NCBI GenBank assembly: GCA_016630955.3
Contig: CM049986.1
Location: forward strand, 1,612,001 to 1,676,000
DNA: 64,000 nucleotides
Direction: 5' to 3'
Source of the DNA: Didymella arachidicola
Taxonomy: Eukaryota > Ascomycota > Dothideomycetes > Pleosporales > Didymellaceae
Made by a program: the position numbers and the translations under genes. Numbering within the stretch: position 1 is the stretch's first letter; every line of letters begins with the position of its first letter. This document shows positions 1 to 11,400 of this stretch, one piece after another. The notes under the pieces are model-generated. The model did no database searches. It was not told the origin of the DNA and worked only from the letters and a program-made list of their open reading frames with translations.

Positions 1-1280
1 TCACGTTCAAGACCTAGCGGTGCCTGACTATATGGGTCGTACCTCTGAGCGGAGGAGATGCTGTCGACGATCGAGCCAATTAAAAGCTGCGTCAGTCTCT
101 GAGCTCGGCTTTGAGTAGACCGAGCATGGGGTCGTTGAGTGGTTGTCTGGTCGTTGCCTCTTGGCTCTTAGGTCGCATCGTCGTCCAGATGCTGGCCGAT
201 ACTAGCCCGCTCCCATATTTGACTCATTTGGGATATAAAGGAGCTATTTTGAAGTCGTCGAAGAGGTGGTTGTCAGCCGTGTGCTCGACATCGAAGGACT
301 GAGGCTGGGCATCGCGTATCACAGCTGCCCTCACCCCAGCTGCACTTCCCCGCGTGACGTCAGCCCACCTGCACGTCTCCCCGGAACAAACCGATTTCCA
401 GTGCGACCTGCATATAAAACTCTTGCGAATCTCAGACTGCCCGTGCGTAAGACCATCCATCGACCTCGCACGCTCGCTCGCGTGCGCTCCACGCCAGAGA
501 TGACGCTATCTCCTGACTGCCGTCTCGCACATGACACTCCCGCGGTAATCGTGCGGCTGAACCCATTATCTGGCGTCAAGGACCTCTGTTCTCATTGCAA
601 GTCATCTTCGGCTCAGTAGTCCGAGGCGTGCTGTCACTGTGATCAAGCTCGATGTAGGTGGAGCCTACTCATTCGCTGCGTAGACTGCATCCCGGCTAGC
701 GCAACGCTTCCTAAGGCTCGCGCTCCGCATAGCGCGCTTGCGCAGGCATGTGACTTGTACTTCACCCTTGTAAACGTGTCATTGTGCCCGTGTATGCGGT
801 TCTCTAGCGATCCATGCGGTCCTCGGGCAAGGTGTGCCCAAAATGCACATGTCGTTGTTCGAGTGTCTTTAAGACTTGGGCCGCTGTGCAGACTACGTAG
901 ATCTTGCTGTCCAAATTAGCTCCTTGGGTTTTGGGTTGCGCTCGCCTTCCTCAACTTCCTGTGAATACCTGACATTCAATGTACTACTAACTGTTACCCG
1001 GCATGTCCTTCAAGATCACAGTCCTCAGCAATATCGAGGTGTGAACCTCCAGCTAACAGGCTGCGCTTTCACTTCTCGACTCCGCGATCGGCGCTTTGCT
1101 CGGACCCTGATCTCGCAAGCTCTACTTTCATCTTCTACTGTCCCGCTCACAGATCGCTGCACAATGTTGGTCTCTCAGCAGCCTCAGAGCTGCATTCGAC
1201 CGATTCCAGTCGTTCCACCAACAACCAACTACAACGCCACTAAGCTATTTAACGCGCTCTTATCGCCTCCACGAATCACC
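1..1280. other. Left-edge region without a supported gene
   Basis: Only short, overlapping frames without recognisable protein features are present. A TATA-like stretch lies near 413-419. The last 400 bases are open in the frame of the next gene and may be its 5' untranslated leader. Nothing else could be supported. Confidence 0.5.
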
Positions 1281-2744
1281 ATGTCGTGGATGTCACCGGA
1301 CCCCTTCGATCTGGAACCCTCGTCACCGGAACTGCCAGCGTCGACGGTTCGACGAGCACCGCAGAAATCGATAGTAGATCCAGCCCCCTCCAATGGATTG
1401 CAGACACTCCGGCGTGCAGACCAACAACTACGGGATGAACACAAATACACTTCCGCACGGTGGGACGAAGATGACGATCTGGATGCTCAATCGACAGTGC
1501 GAAGGAAGCCAAACACAGCAAGGACGCAGGCTCGAAGCCCGGATACCGAGGTTGACGTCTTCGAGTTGCAGTACGAGTCGACTTCGAATGCAAACGGCCG
1601 GGACCTTGACGAAGGCAGTGTACCAAACAATATCGCGTCACAGGCTTTCTCTTCGGCAAACAAAGGTGGTGGAGCCAGAACTCGCCCGCTCATCTCTCCT
1701 CTGCAGTCCCCTGATCGCGATCCCCGCTCCCTGTTTGGGTCCCCGTCGCAAGAAACACATCTACCGTGGGTACGGAAACTAAGCAATGGGCAGTTCTCTA
1801 TGACAGTCTCGCCAAAACTACTGCCCAGAGATGCGCCGCCACCGAGGAGTGTATGGGACGCCGAAGAAGAGGAGTTTGATCGATGGCCAACAGTGGTAGA
1901 AGCACGCGCAGAACTTGATACGGTTCGAGTGAACGCAACAACAAAACGCAGCACGTTTGTAAGGCCTGAAGAACCAGAACTGAGCGTTGCAGAGCAGATC
2001 GCCGAGGCTGTAGAGACACCTCTCGGCGCGACCATCCGCACCGAAGACGAAGAGAAGCAAGCAATCCTCGAGCTCGAAGACATGGACTGCGGCAACCCCC
2101 GGGGTCTGGACCTGCACGACAGGATCATCGCGCCGTTGCGCGAGGAGGTCTTCAAGACCGCGCCGGCGCGACACATGCACGTTCTCGACGCCAAAGCATA
2201 CACATCCAGCACCGACCCCGTCATGAAAGCTGCTCGACCGCGCTTGTGCGATGCCGTGGCTACAGTCCTAGCCTACACGCATGAAGAGTGTCTGCAAGAC
2301 TTCCTCAACCCTGAGATCGAAGTCTTTGAGTGGCGACGCAACAACAATTGCGTGCTGATCCGTCGTGAAGGCAAGCAAGTCATGGTTGGAAATTACTACA
2401 ACTTCGGCACCATGTATCAGTGGGGATTCCTCGTTCGGTCGACTATCGGCACCGATGGCGCGTGGTTTGAAACGTGGGCTTCGGTGTCGCAGGGCACGAC
2501 TCCGCTTGGGCAACAGGGCGTGCTGTACGATCAGTTCCAGGCCGACGGATCGGGCTGGGATGTGCAGCCTGATGACGAGGATTTTGCGCTGTATGTCGGA
2601 CGCGATCTTGCGCATTTCTTGCTGAGATGGGAGGTCTGGAACTATCACAAATGGTGGCGGTATCAGATTGAGTGGGAGACTGATGGGAAGGTGACACGTG
2701 CGAGGGATAAAAGTCGGTTTCCGGCGGGCCTGACGTTTGATTGA
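1281..2744 (+). CDS. Uncharacterised fungal protein with a globular C-terminal half
   Basis: An uninterrupted reading frame encodes about 487 residues from the ATG at 1281, which sits in a good context (ACC before ATG). The frame stays open far upstream and has another ATG at 1164, so the start is uncertain. Residues 1 to about 200 are polar, rich in Ser, Pro, Arg and acidic residues, and look disordered. The C-terminal ~250 residues look folded: hydrophobic and Trp-rich, with motifs such as FEWRRNNNCVLIRREGKQ and a closing WEVWNYHKWWRYQIEW segment. There is no signal peptide or membrane segment. I do not recognise the family and assign no function. The gene is convergent with the RCC1-repeat gene downstream, with about 160 bp between the stop codons. 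Confidence 0.75.
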   Translation: MSWMSPDPFDLEPSSPELPASTVRRAPQKSIVDPAPSNGLQTLRRADQQLRDEHKYTSARWDEDDDLDAQSTVRRKPNTARTQARSPDTEVDVFELQYESTSNANGRDLDEGSVPNNIASQAFSSANKGGGARTRPLISPLQSPDRDPRSLFGSPSQETHLPWVRKLSNGQFSMTVSPKLLPRDAPPPRSVWDAEEEEFDRWPTVVEARAELDTVRVNATTKRSTFVRPEEPELSVAEQIAEAVETPLGATIRTEDEEKQAILELEDMDCGNPRGLDLHDRIIAPLREEVFKTAPARHMHVLDAKAYTSSTDPVMKAARPRLCDAVATVLAYTHEECLQDFLNPEIEVFEWRRNNNCVLIRREGKQVMVGNYYNFGTMYQWGFLVRSTIGTDGAWFETWASVSQGTTPLGQQGVLYDQFQADGSGWDVQPDDEDFALYVGRDLAHFLLRWEVWNYHKWWRYQIEWETDGKVTRARDKSRFPAGLTFD

Positions 2745-2905
2745 GTGTGAGTTTGCGTTTGGAGACGCCTGGGTCTGGCTTAGACAGCTAGAATCCACCT
2801 TTTAGATATGGTGTTAGTAGATGGAGTGCAAAGCTAGATGAAGAAGATACCCACCTGGAATTTGAACTGCTTCAACAACACATATTTGTTCGGCTCCCTA
2901 CTTCT

Positions 2906-4006
2906 TTACCTTTTGTTAAGGCTTGGCTCTTCCTCAACTTCTGTGACAACGAAGCTGGTGCAGTAACCGGCTGCAATCTTCGTGATCTTGCCAGGTATAT
3001 CGATCTCATTCCAGAACCCACTTATCATATCATTCTTGATCTCTCGTTGCAAGTTGGATAGGTCGCCACAGTTGCCGTGCTTGGCCCAGCCCCAAGAGAT
3101 GAGCTTCCCTTCTTTGGTCAATGCCAGAACATGATCAGTACCAACAGCGATGTTTTCCAAGAGCGGCAGATCTGGAGGAAGAAGCTTCCACTGGTTCTCC
3201 TTCCCCCAGGCAGTCAGTCTGCCATCCTCAAAGAGAACAAATACAGCGTACCATGTTGTTCCGATGTCCTTGTAGCCTTTTACGTCTGGCGGCATGGCTG
3301 AAATGACGTTGAACTTATCTTTGCCCAAAATTTTGTGCTCACCCGTAGTTGCATCGCCCACCAGATAAGTGAAATCCTTGCCGCACATTACTCTCAGTGG
3401 CTTGAATGGTATACGTTCGATCAGTATTGGGACATTGACTTTGTTGGACAAGGCTTCACCCAGCTGCCCAAGACGTGCTTTGCCCCAGCCATATGAAGAG
3501 CCGTCGTCCTGGACAGCAACGTAGTGCCATACGCCGGCGGCGAAGTCAATTGTGGTTCCGGGGAGGCTTGGCCTCAAGCAGTGATGTTCGAGATGCTTGT
3601 ACTCGGACATGTCACTCTCACCTCCGCGTCCCAGCTCGCCCCATTGGCCGCGTCCTTTGGTGAGGACAGCACTTGGGGAACCCGTCAGACAATGGATGAC
3701 AGCAGATGATTCGGATGCAGCTGCACAGAACGACACGTTGTCGTGCAATTTCTCAAATCTTGTGAGCCTTGGTGGTCTTTCGCAGCCTGGGAGCATCTGG
3801 CCAACGTTGTTTTGGCCGACTCCAGAGAGGGAATTATCTGCGAAGAGAATGAGGGTGTGGTTGTCCCCACATTTTATATCTTTGATGTCCCGGAAGACAG
3901 GTTTCCGTGGCAGCTTTGTTGGCTTGCTGACTATCTCTGCAACAGGGACGCCTTCGCCTAGCTGTCCTTCGCCGTTGCTGCCGAAGACGTAGAGGTCGTG
4001 GGGCAT
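2906..4006 (-). CDS. RCC1-repeat (ATS1-like) protein
   Basis: This single-exon gene encodes about 366 residues from the ATG at 4006. The protein begins with an RCC1-type blade (YVFGSNGEGQLGEG) and carries further blades marked by Gly-rich cores such as GQNNVGQ, YGWGKARLGQLGEA, TAWGKENQWK and SWGWAKHGNCGDL, so it should form a beta-propeller. The size and degenerate repeats resemble yeast ATS1 (alpha-tubulin suppressor 1) rather than the Ran exchange factor, which is encoded separately at 22.8-24.7 kb. ATS1 has been linked to microtubule function and to tRNA wobble-uridine modification with Kti11; assigning that role here is inference. An alternative is a generic RCC1-domain protein. The 5' end faces RPS16 across about 310 bp. 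Confidence 0.8.
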   Translation of the reverse strand: MPHDLYVFGSNGEGQLGEGVPVAEIVSKPTKLPRKPVFRDIKDIKCGDNHTLILFADNSLSGVGQNNVGQMLPGCERPPRLTRFEKLHDNVSFCAAASESSAVIHCLTGSPSAVLTKGRGQWGELGRGGESDMSEYKHLEHHCLRPSLPGTTIDFAAGVWHYVAVQDDGSSYGWGKARLGQLGEALSNKVNVPILIERIPFKPLRVMCGKDFTYLVGDATTGEHKILGKDKFNVISAMPPDVKGYKDIGTTWYAVFVLFEDGRLTAWGKENQWKLLPPDLPLLENIAVGTDHVLALTKEGKLISWGWAKHGNCGDLSNLQREIKNDMISGFWNEIDIPGKITKIAAGYCTSFVVTEVEEEPSLNKR

Positions 4007-4316
4007 TGCGATCAAAAAAGAGAGACGAAGTATGTCGTAAGCAGACTACAGACCTCAGATCATACTTGCTGATCAGCCTAGGCTTCTGACATTAACACGG
4101 CATAACAAGTATCTGACGATGGTCACAATGTGCAGCGACTGTGGATGTTCGTCTGGAGAAAGTGGCGCTACACGCGAAGTAGCCACAGACTAAGCCACCT
4201 GCGGCACTAGCGCCCACGGCACCATTTTCGACTCGCTCGCCAACATCGCAAAACCTCAAGCACGACTTCGCCCGCTCATCCTACGACCTCACACGTACTA
4301 ACCCCAGTCGTTCAAA

Positions 4317-4898
4317 ATGGCCTCCCAATCCGTTCAGTGCTTCGGCAAGAAGAGGACCGCGACCGCCGTCGCCCACTGCAAGGTACGTCCGCACCGCCGC
4401 GAGCGCGCGCACTCGAAACTCCATAGACAGCATACTTACGAAACTTCGCGCAGTCCGGTAAGGGCCTCATCAAGGTCAACGGAAAGCCTCTTTCCCTTGT
4501 CCAGCCCGAGATCCTCCGCTTCAAGGTCTACGAGCCCGTCCTGATCCTCGGCCTCGACAAGTTCGGTACGCAGCCCTCACGACCGCATCGCGAGACAATC
4601 GCACACATGCAACAAGCAGCACGCAGACAAAAACTAACAACGCACAGCTGACGTCGACATCCGCGTCCGCGTCTCCGGTGGTGGTCACACCTCGCAGATC
4701 TACGCCATCCGCCAGGCCATCGCCAAGTCCATCGTCGCCTACTACCAGAAGTACGTCGACGAGCACTCTAAGAACCAGCTCAAGCAGGCCCTCGTCCAGT
4801 ACGACCGCACACTCCTCGTCGCCGACAACAGGCGGTGCGAGCCCAAGAAGTTCGGCGGTCCCGGTGCCCGCGCCCGCTACCAGAAGTCTTACCGTTAA
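4317..4898 (+). CDS. RPS16: 40S ribosomal protein S16 (uS9)
   Basis: Three exons (4317-4382, 4454-4565, 4648-4898) join to a 142-residue protein, the normal length for eukaryotic S16. The N-terminus reads MASQSVQCFGKKRTATAVAHCK. The middle exon carries the VNGKPL segment. The last exon carries the conserved RVSGGGHTSQIYAIRQAIAK motif and ends GGPGARARYQKSYR, the basic tail that reaches the decoding centre. Introns are 71 and 82 bp; the second has a clear CTAAC branch site at 4634-4638. The protein is a structural component of the small subunit. A short first coding exon followed by an early intron is typical of fungal ribosomal-protein genes. Base composition is strongly C-ending at wobble positions, as expected for a highly expressed gene. 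Confidence 0.97.
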
Positions 4899-5769
4899 GC
4901 TACTCTCCCTCGGCGGAGATTGCTTGGCGGCCTATCAAAAGTTCGACTGCGGAATTCGAGTCGGGTGTATGGATCTGGTATCGAGGAGCATGCAGTGGTG
5001 TTCATTGGCTTTCAGCATGGTTGCGCCCGCGCACGCGTGTGCGTATGCGTACGGGCTGGGCAGGTTGTCAGAAGGCGTGTGAGCGGACCTCAGTCCTGAC
5101 GATAAAACGAATCAAACGGTTGCAAAACACGCTGCGGATGATGGACAGCACGTGTGCAAAATATACCCATTTCACCGCGTCCACCGGTGCCTGCTAACAG
5201 GTCCTGCAGAAGTGCTGTGGTTTTGATTCTTCCTGAACACTGGTGACGACGATGCTAATGTGATTTGCAACTGACAGCCTGAGTGAAACTCAAGGACGCA
5301 GTGACTAGACGTTCGTCTCGACATGTTCTGCGATCCACAAGACAGGCGGATAATAAACCAATCGCACTCCCATCACTCGTCTGCGTTGCTTCGGCAACTT
5401 GGTGATGACCACGGAGAACTAGTTGCCTTTGTCCTTCTAATTACCAGACGAAGGCTGTTCACCTCCGCACATGACCATGTCACCAAGAACATCGCTGCCG
5501 TTTAGCATCTCCACGAATTGTCAGCATAGCTCGAAGATAGTACTTAGAGCAGAGCGACAAGAACACAAAAATCAGAGTTCCGTCACATCAGTGCCATTGA
5601 TTCTTCCTCTCAGCATTTGACTTCCATCTAATATAGCAAGCACCCGCTATCAATGCATCAAACGAGCACACATGTCTCCCTCACGGTCCATCAGGGTCTC
5701 ACGCGTATCCGGTCAGAACCTCCGTCACCTGTCCCTCATCAACCGCACCGAGCAGCGCCTCTCAAGCTC
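4899..5769. other. Intergenic region, convergent 3' ends
   Basis: This 871-bp gap lies between the RPS16 and BUD7 stop codons. Only short frames without protein-like character occur. It presumably holds both 3' untranslated regions; no repeat or RNA gene was recognised. Confidence 0.5.
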
Positions 5770-8059
5770 CTAGCCATCGCTGCCACTGCTCCTAAATGCC
5801 GCACACAGGGCAGCGTACTGATGTGTGAGATCGAGGACGTGCTGGGGTAAGCTTGTGCCCTGAATGATACTCCTAATCTTAACTGCGCCTTCTTCTTCGA
5901 TGAGTTTGCGGATGGTGTAGAGGAGGGCGGGGGAGAACTATCATACCAGTCAGCTCCGCTTCCACTTCAAGTTGAGAGAAATCGAGATGGAGCAAGGAAT
6001 GAGCTTACCTCGGAGTACCAGCGATACTGCCACGTGACCAGCCTGATGAGCGCCGCGCATACATCCCTCGTATTTCTCTTGTCCTCGCCCAGCTTTAGCA
6101 CGCCCTTCATCGCTTTGGGCGAGAACTTGATCTGTAGGCAGTTCTCGTACGCCTCGACGGCCTCGTCCGTGTGGTGCAGGCGCTCTGCCAGCTCGCCGAG
6201 GATCTCCCATTCCTCTGCGCTCTTCTTGTACAGCAGCTGTTGTTGTCTGTACTGCGCCATTTCCGTGCGCCAGATGGTGTATACGCGCAGGTCTTCGTAG
6301 AGAACCATGAAGAGGTTGTCGAGCCAGCGCTCGCACAAGCGCTTGTTCTGGAATTGTGTGTAGTTGGGTTGGGAGGGGCTGCCGTTGGTCTCAGTTGGGT
6401 GGGGGTCTTCGCTGCCAGCTTTCACGACTTCGGCGGCGACGGTGTGGCCGGGCTCTTGTAATGAATCCTGAACAGCCGCTTCTGCAGATGACTCTCCATT
6501 CTCACCTGTCTCTTCGCTGTTGGAGTTGCCGTTGCCGTTGACTTCGGGATTCGGCGATGCTTGTGCAGATGGGGTAGGGGAGCGGAGTGCGGTGGTGCTC
6601 GCACTGCGTGAGTGTGATTGCGGGACGTTCTGCTTTTCGTGGCGGTACTCTTCTTCCATAACGAAGACCTGCGACCGTATCTTTAGCAACTGGTCCCAGC
6701 CAATCTTTTTCGTGATTTCCGTTAAGATGATGTACGCTTTCAAGAATGTGCCCTTGAAACCGGCTGCGTGGAGCTTGCGCAATGTGGGGTGGACCATTTC
6801 CATGTCGTCGAGGTTGCTGTCTTCGATCTCGTCGCACATGGCCTCTGGCATGATCGGCAGGAATACTCTCTGAGGCTCTGGCATGCGTGGTGCATCCTTG
6901 TCCTGGTATGTGAACATGGGACACGAGTTTAGTGTAAGCAAAGCCAGATCCCACTGCTCCAGGCTCACATAGATATCTGCTAGCCTGGCCCATGTACCAA
7001 ATTCGCTGGGCGCAGACACAACACTTCTCTTTGCAATCTCGAGAGCAAGGTCACCACGCCCTTTGCCGTTGCAGAAGTCGGCCTGGCAGTCGAGCAGAGA
7101 GTAGTCCATAGGCAGCTCCTGGATGGCCTCATGGAGCAGCTGCACTGCCTTGACCTCCTCGTCTGCTTGTATGTAGACGCGCGCAAGGAGGGACGAGATC
7201 TCGGGGTCGCGGGTGCGCAGCTTCTCGAAGAGGTTGATGCCGGACGCATATCTGCCCGTTGTGTGGATGTAGCTGAGGAGACCGGTCGTGAGGTGGTTTG
7301 AGACGAGGTTGGGGACCTGGATCTCAGGATCGGATCCCAGTTGCCAGCCTGTACGAGGTCAGCCAGTTGGCGCGCCGGTCATCTAATGCCATGCCCACCA
7401 CTGAAAAACAAGCGCTCTGCTGCGTCCAGGAACTTGTGCTCGCTCTCTGTGCTGGTGACGGGGTTGAAGCGCCGTACGCCGATAATCTTCTTGATGGTGT
7501 CGCCAGAGCCGTCGTCGGCGTACGAGTATGCGCGCAGGACGCTGCAGAGGTACGTCTCCAGCCAGAGCTCGTCGGTGGCTACGCGCTTGTCGCCGCGCTC
7601 GTCGATGCAGTAGCTCTCTACGGTGCCGGGGATGTACACCTGCACACGCATGTCCAGGCGCGAGAAGGCATTGTAGCAGCTGTCTTGGTGTCAGCGAATG
7701 CCGTGCGCCGCGTCTCGAGTGTCCGCACCAGTAGAGCCCCGACACGACCTTGTTCTGCTTGTCGTGCGGCGAGTAGGTGAGCGTGTTGATGTATGCCGCC
7801 AGGCTGGCCGAGGACGAGGCGTCGACGCCGCTGACATGGTGGTACACGCCGATCTGCTTGGTCGTCGACTTGATGGGCTGCTTGATGAGGTGGACCAGGT
7901 CGGGCGGGCCTAGTTCGCGCAGCGTCTGGAGGGACTCGGAGCGCGCCTCGATGGCCGAGTGCAGCTCATCCTCGTAGATTCTGTGGTCCGGGTCAGTCCG
8001 CAGGTCGCTCGCAGGCCAGACGTTTGCGCATACTCAGGCACCGCCGGGGATGCGACCAT
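5770..8059 (-). CDS. BUD7: Exomer cargo adaptor, ChAPs family (BCH1/BUD7-like)
   Basis: Five exons on the minus strand (8059-8034, 7980-7729, 7679-7399, 7348-6009, 5937-5770) join in frame to about 688 residues, close to the yeast ChAPs proteins. The first exon is 26 nt and encodes MVASPAVPE. The following region has the family's N-terminal core (GVYHHVSGVDASSSASLAAY, then VDMRVQVYIPGTVESY-like sequence). The large fourth exon has TPR-like helical repeats (YIHTTGRYASGINLFEKL, ARLADIYVSLEQWDLAL) and an internal low-complexity insert of about 60 residues. The C-terminal exon carries FSPALLYTIRKLIEEEG. ChAPs proteins pair with Chs5 at the trans-Golgi, bind Arf1 and export chitin synthase and other cargo. 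Introns are 53, 49, 50 and 71 bp. It is divergent from HIR3 across 405 bp. The choice of BUD7 over BCH1 is arbitrary. Confidence 0.9.
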
Positions 8060-8464
8060 GGCTCAATTGGCGCCGCGCAGACAGAATAACAGACAGACCG
8101 CAAGGATGCAGCGCTTTGGTGACAGGAGGTCCGGAGGGGGCGGAGGGGGCAGCGGGGTGCGAGGCTGCGCGGAGGGGGAGAAGGCCCGGGCTGCGTGTGA
8201 ATGATGCGTGTCAGGGTTCCGTGTTCACTACTCGACGTGCCTTGGTGGAGAGCTGGGGTCGCAGCTTCCGCGTAGGGCTGGCCGCCAAGCGAACATTCAC
8301 TGCCGCGACGCGCTCCACGTCACTGCAACTCCCACGCGCCGCATCGTGCATGAAGTGTCGCGAGGGCTGACTACAGCTGTGTAAGGCGTCTGACTGCAGC
8401 TTGCGCCCTCAATGTCCCCTCTGACTGGCCATCGTCGCCCAGGACTGCCCTGAAGCCAACCAAC
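8060..8464. promoter_or_regulatory. Divergent intergenic region BUD7/HIR3
   Basis: This 405-bp GC-rich stretch separates two divergent start codons and must contain both promoters. It includes a G-rich run at about 8131-8157. No specific factor site could be assigned by eye. Confidence 0.4.
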
Positions 8465-11400
8465 ATGGTATGCGAGCATGTGCAAGGCTGCGAGTATACA
8501 CGCAGAGAAGCATACTGACGACTTGCAGTCCAAAGCACCCAAAGCATCGAAAGCCTCCGCCTGGCACGCCCTCAATGTCGAGTCGGACCACGAGGACGAA
8601 GACGAGGTCGACGACACGCAGGAGATCCAGATTGAAGAGGCTCTCAAGCTCTACCAGACAGCCCTCAAGTACCACTCAGAGGGCCCGCGCTCCTTCCTGA
8701 AGACCGCCGCCGCCTACAAGGAGCTCTTCGACTCGGAAATCTTCAAGTACAACGAGTCCCTCTCCGAATACAAGCGCCATGAGGTCTTTGGCGAGAGCTT
8801 GGTGTTCGACTCCATCCTCGAGGATGACTTCGAGGCTGGACCCACGCAATCGACAGGTGCCGCTGATAGCGCACCGAACACGCTCCCGCAGATTCTGCAT
8901 CTATCGTACAAGAACCATGGCCAGTTCCTGCTCGAGTCAATGCAGCACTGGGTCTCTCAGCATGGCCCCATCGCAGGTGTCGAGGGCTGGAACAACGTGA
9001 AAGGTGCGCTCAACTACTTCGCCGAAGCGCTGGACAAGGAGGACACGGATCTCGACCTGTGGCTTCGCGCAGCTTCTGTAGCAGCCATGCTTGGCAGCAA
9101 ACGCCTGGCCCGTTACTGTCTGGAAGCAATCATGGACGGCAACGACGAGCTATGGGAAAGCTTGCTGCGTTTGCCAGGTCTTGAAGAAGGGCTTGCCGGT
9201 CAGCAACTGCGCGAGTTGGTCGGCAAGCTCGAGGACAACGTATCGCTGATGCAAGCACCTCTGTCCACTATGAAAAGAAAGAAGCTGTCCGAGACTCTCA
9301 AGAAGCGACTGAACCCCTACCCATTTGCGCCGCTACCCGCGGATGTGGCCGAGACCAACATTCGGCGTGCTATCGAGCCAGTACCCGACTCCATCGCTCT
9401 TGCGCCGCCAAAATGGGATTGGTCGACTGTAGGAGAGTCGGCACTTCAACATTTCTTAGCTGAGCGAGGAGGCCTTATCTCAAATGTCGCTCCTGGTTGT
9501 CGTGTGCGATTGGTCATTCCTGACGAGAGTGAGCCACGAGAGCGCATCGACGCTACACTTGCACCTGTCGCAGCTGCAGAAGAAACCATAGACGCCCAGC
9601 CGTCGCCGCCTCAAGTTATAGGACCGCCGTCTCCAGTCGCCGATGCGGAATCATCTGCGAAAGAAGGAGGAAACAATGCAAGCGCTCAAGAAGACATCGC
9701 TCAAGAGGCCGATGCTTCGGCAGGCACCGAGGTCCCTCCAGCTCCTTCGCGCAAACGATCGACAGACTCAGCTGGCCTACCAGAGACTACAGAAGTAGGC
9801 CGTGCAAAACGTGTGCGTACCCGCAACACAGTGACCGGGCCAGCTGCCGAGACCATTGTTCATGACGCAAGCACTCTGCTCGAAGGACAACTGGAGTCTT
9901 TCGCGCATGCGGACCATTGCTTGTACGAGATCGTCAATGACATCTATACTCGGCTTGGTGTCAAGGGTCTTGGGCAGCCCGAGGAACTACGGACCCTTTT
10001 GCTCGCACTTCCTGGGTCCACTGCTTCCAAGCTAGATGATAAGGCTGCCTGCGACGTGTACACGGCTCTTCAAAATGGTAACAGTAAAGCTGCGCAGGTT
10101 TTACTGAGCATTGAATCATTCGACCTGGTCGGGGTAACACGCGAAGCTGGCCTCAATGCCTTCCTTGGCTACGCGAAGTCTGGTGCTGGCCAGTCGTCAC
10201 CTAAACCAGTGCTGCAGGACCAGGGCTTGAGTGTATTTGCGCGCAGCGTCAACGAAAGCTGGTTCTCTATCAAGGAAATTGTGTTTGCTTGGGTCGAGGT
10301 ACTATTGTCTCGAGGGTCCTTTGCAGGCCAAGACCGATCGGTCGACACCTATACAGGCTTCAAGTGGGCCGAAGACCTGAAGCGAAACGTTGTCCAAGCT
10401 ATCGTTCATGTCGACGAATACATCTTTGAGTGCATGCAAGAACGCATTCGTAATCTGGATGATCGTATACTCAAGACACGCTCCGAATCACAAGATCTCA
10501 AACTGTCCGACTTCGACTTGTCTCAGATCGAGATCGTTCAGACGCTGTTCGAGCTCCATCTCGACATCTACTCCCTCATCAAGCACCCTCACAGCCAAGT
10601 TGATGGGTCGACCAAGACGCTGCAGAGCGACCGACTTGAGCGTTGGTCTACCCTGGCACGAGAGGCAATACAGCTCCGATCTAGCTGCCGCTCAGACGTT
10701 GGCATGGACGATCTGTCTCTCCGACATATATGGGCTTCGGTGTTCCAGATGAGTGTCAAAGACGACATAGCGCCTGAGCATGTACTGTCGGCCATTGCAG
10801 AGTTAAAGGCTATCTTCGTCGCGCTCGACAATCGCACAATCCACCTGCAAAACAATGCCGTCATGCCAGAGCTATCTGTAGCTGCTCTTGATCGCGAACT
10901 TGTACGCATTAGCATGAAGGACTTCTTCTTGAAGGTCTTCGACCACGACGAGAAGGATCCCGTCACGGTTATTGAGAGTCTGGAGCCAATTCTGGAGCAA
11001 AGTGAGGTAGTGAGAGCAACAGACGAGACTTCAATAAGCCCACAAATGGTCTTGGAACGCTCCTTGTCGCCGGATGTCTCAGACCACGCCTCCCACTCGG
11101 GATCGCAAGCAGATGTCGAAGCGGATCGGCCGTCTCCCATCGTTGAGATGCGCAAATTCCTTGACTCGGCCAACGTCAACGTTCGTCTTTCACTCTGGCA
11201 AAGGCTTCGCGAGGCATACGATGCCATTGAATACCCTCCGAAGGTGCTCTCCTGCTACCTAAGAAGCATCGAGGCTTTTGTCGATGATTTTGAGAGCAGT
11301 AATTTCCAGGAATTGTCGTTGGCTGAGCGCCAGGTGAAACTGCTGACTCGCTTCCGGGTCATCGACGAGATGGTAGTCAAAGTTCTGCAGATCATGCGTG

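Noticed and set aside
1487..2224. 245-codon minus-strand frame in the first gene
   Set aside because: Ser-rich shadow of the plus-strand protein; no family resemblance.
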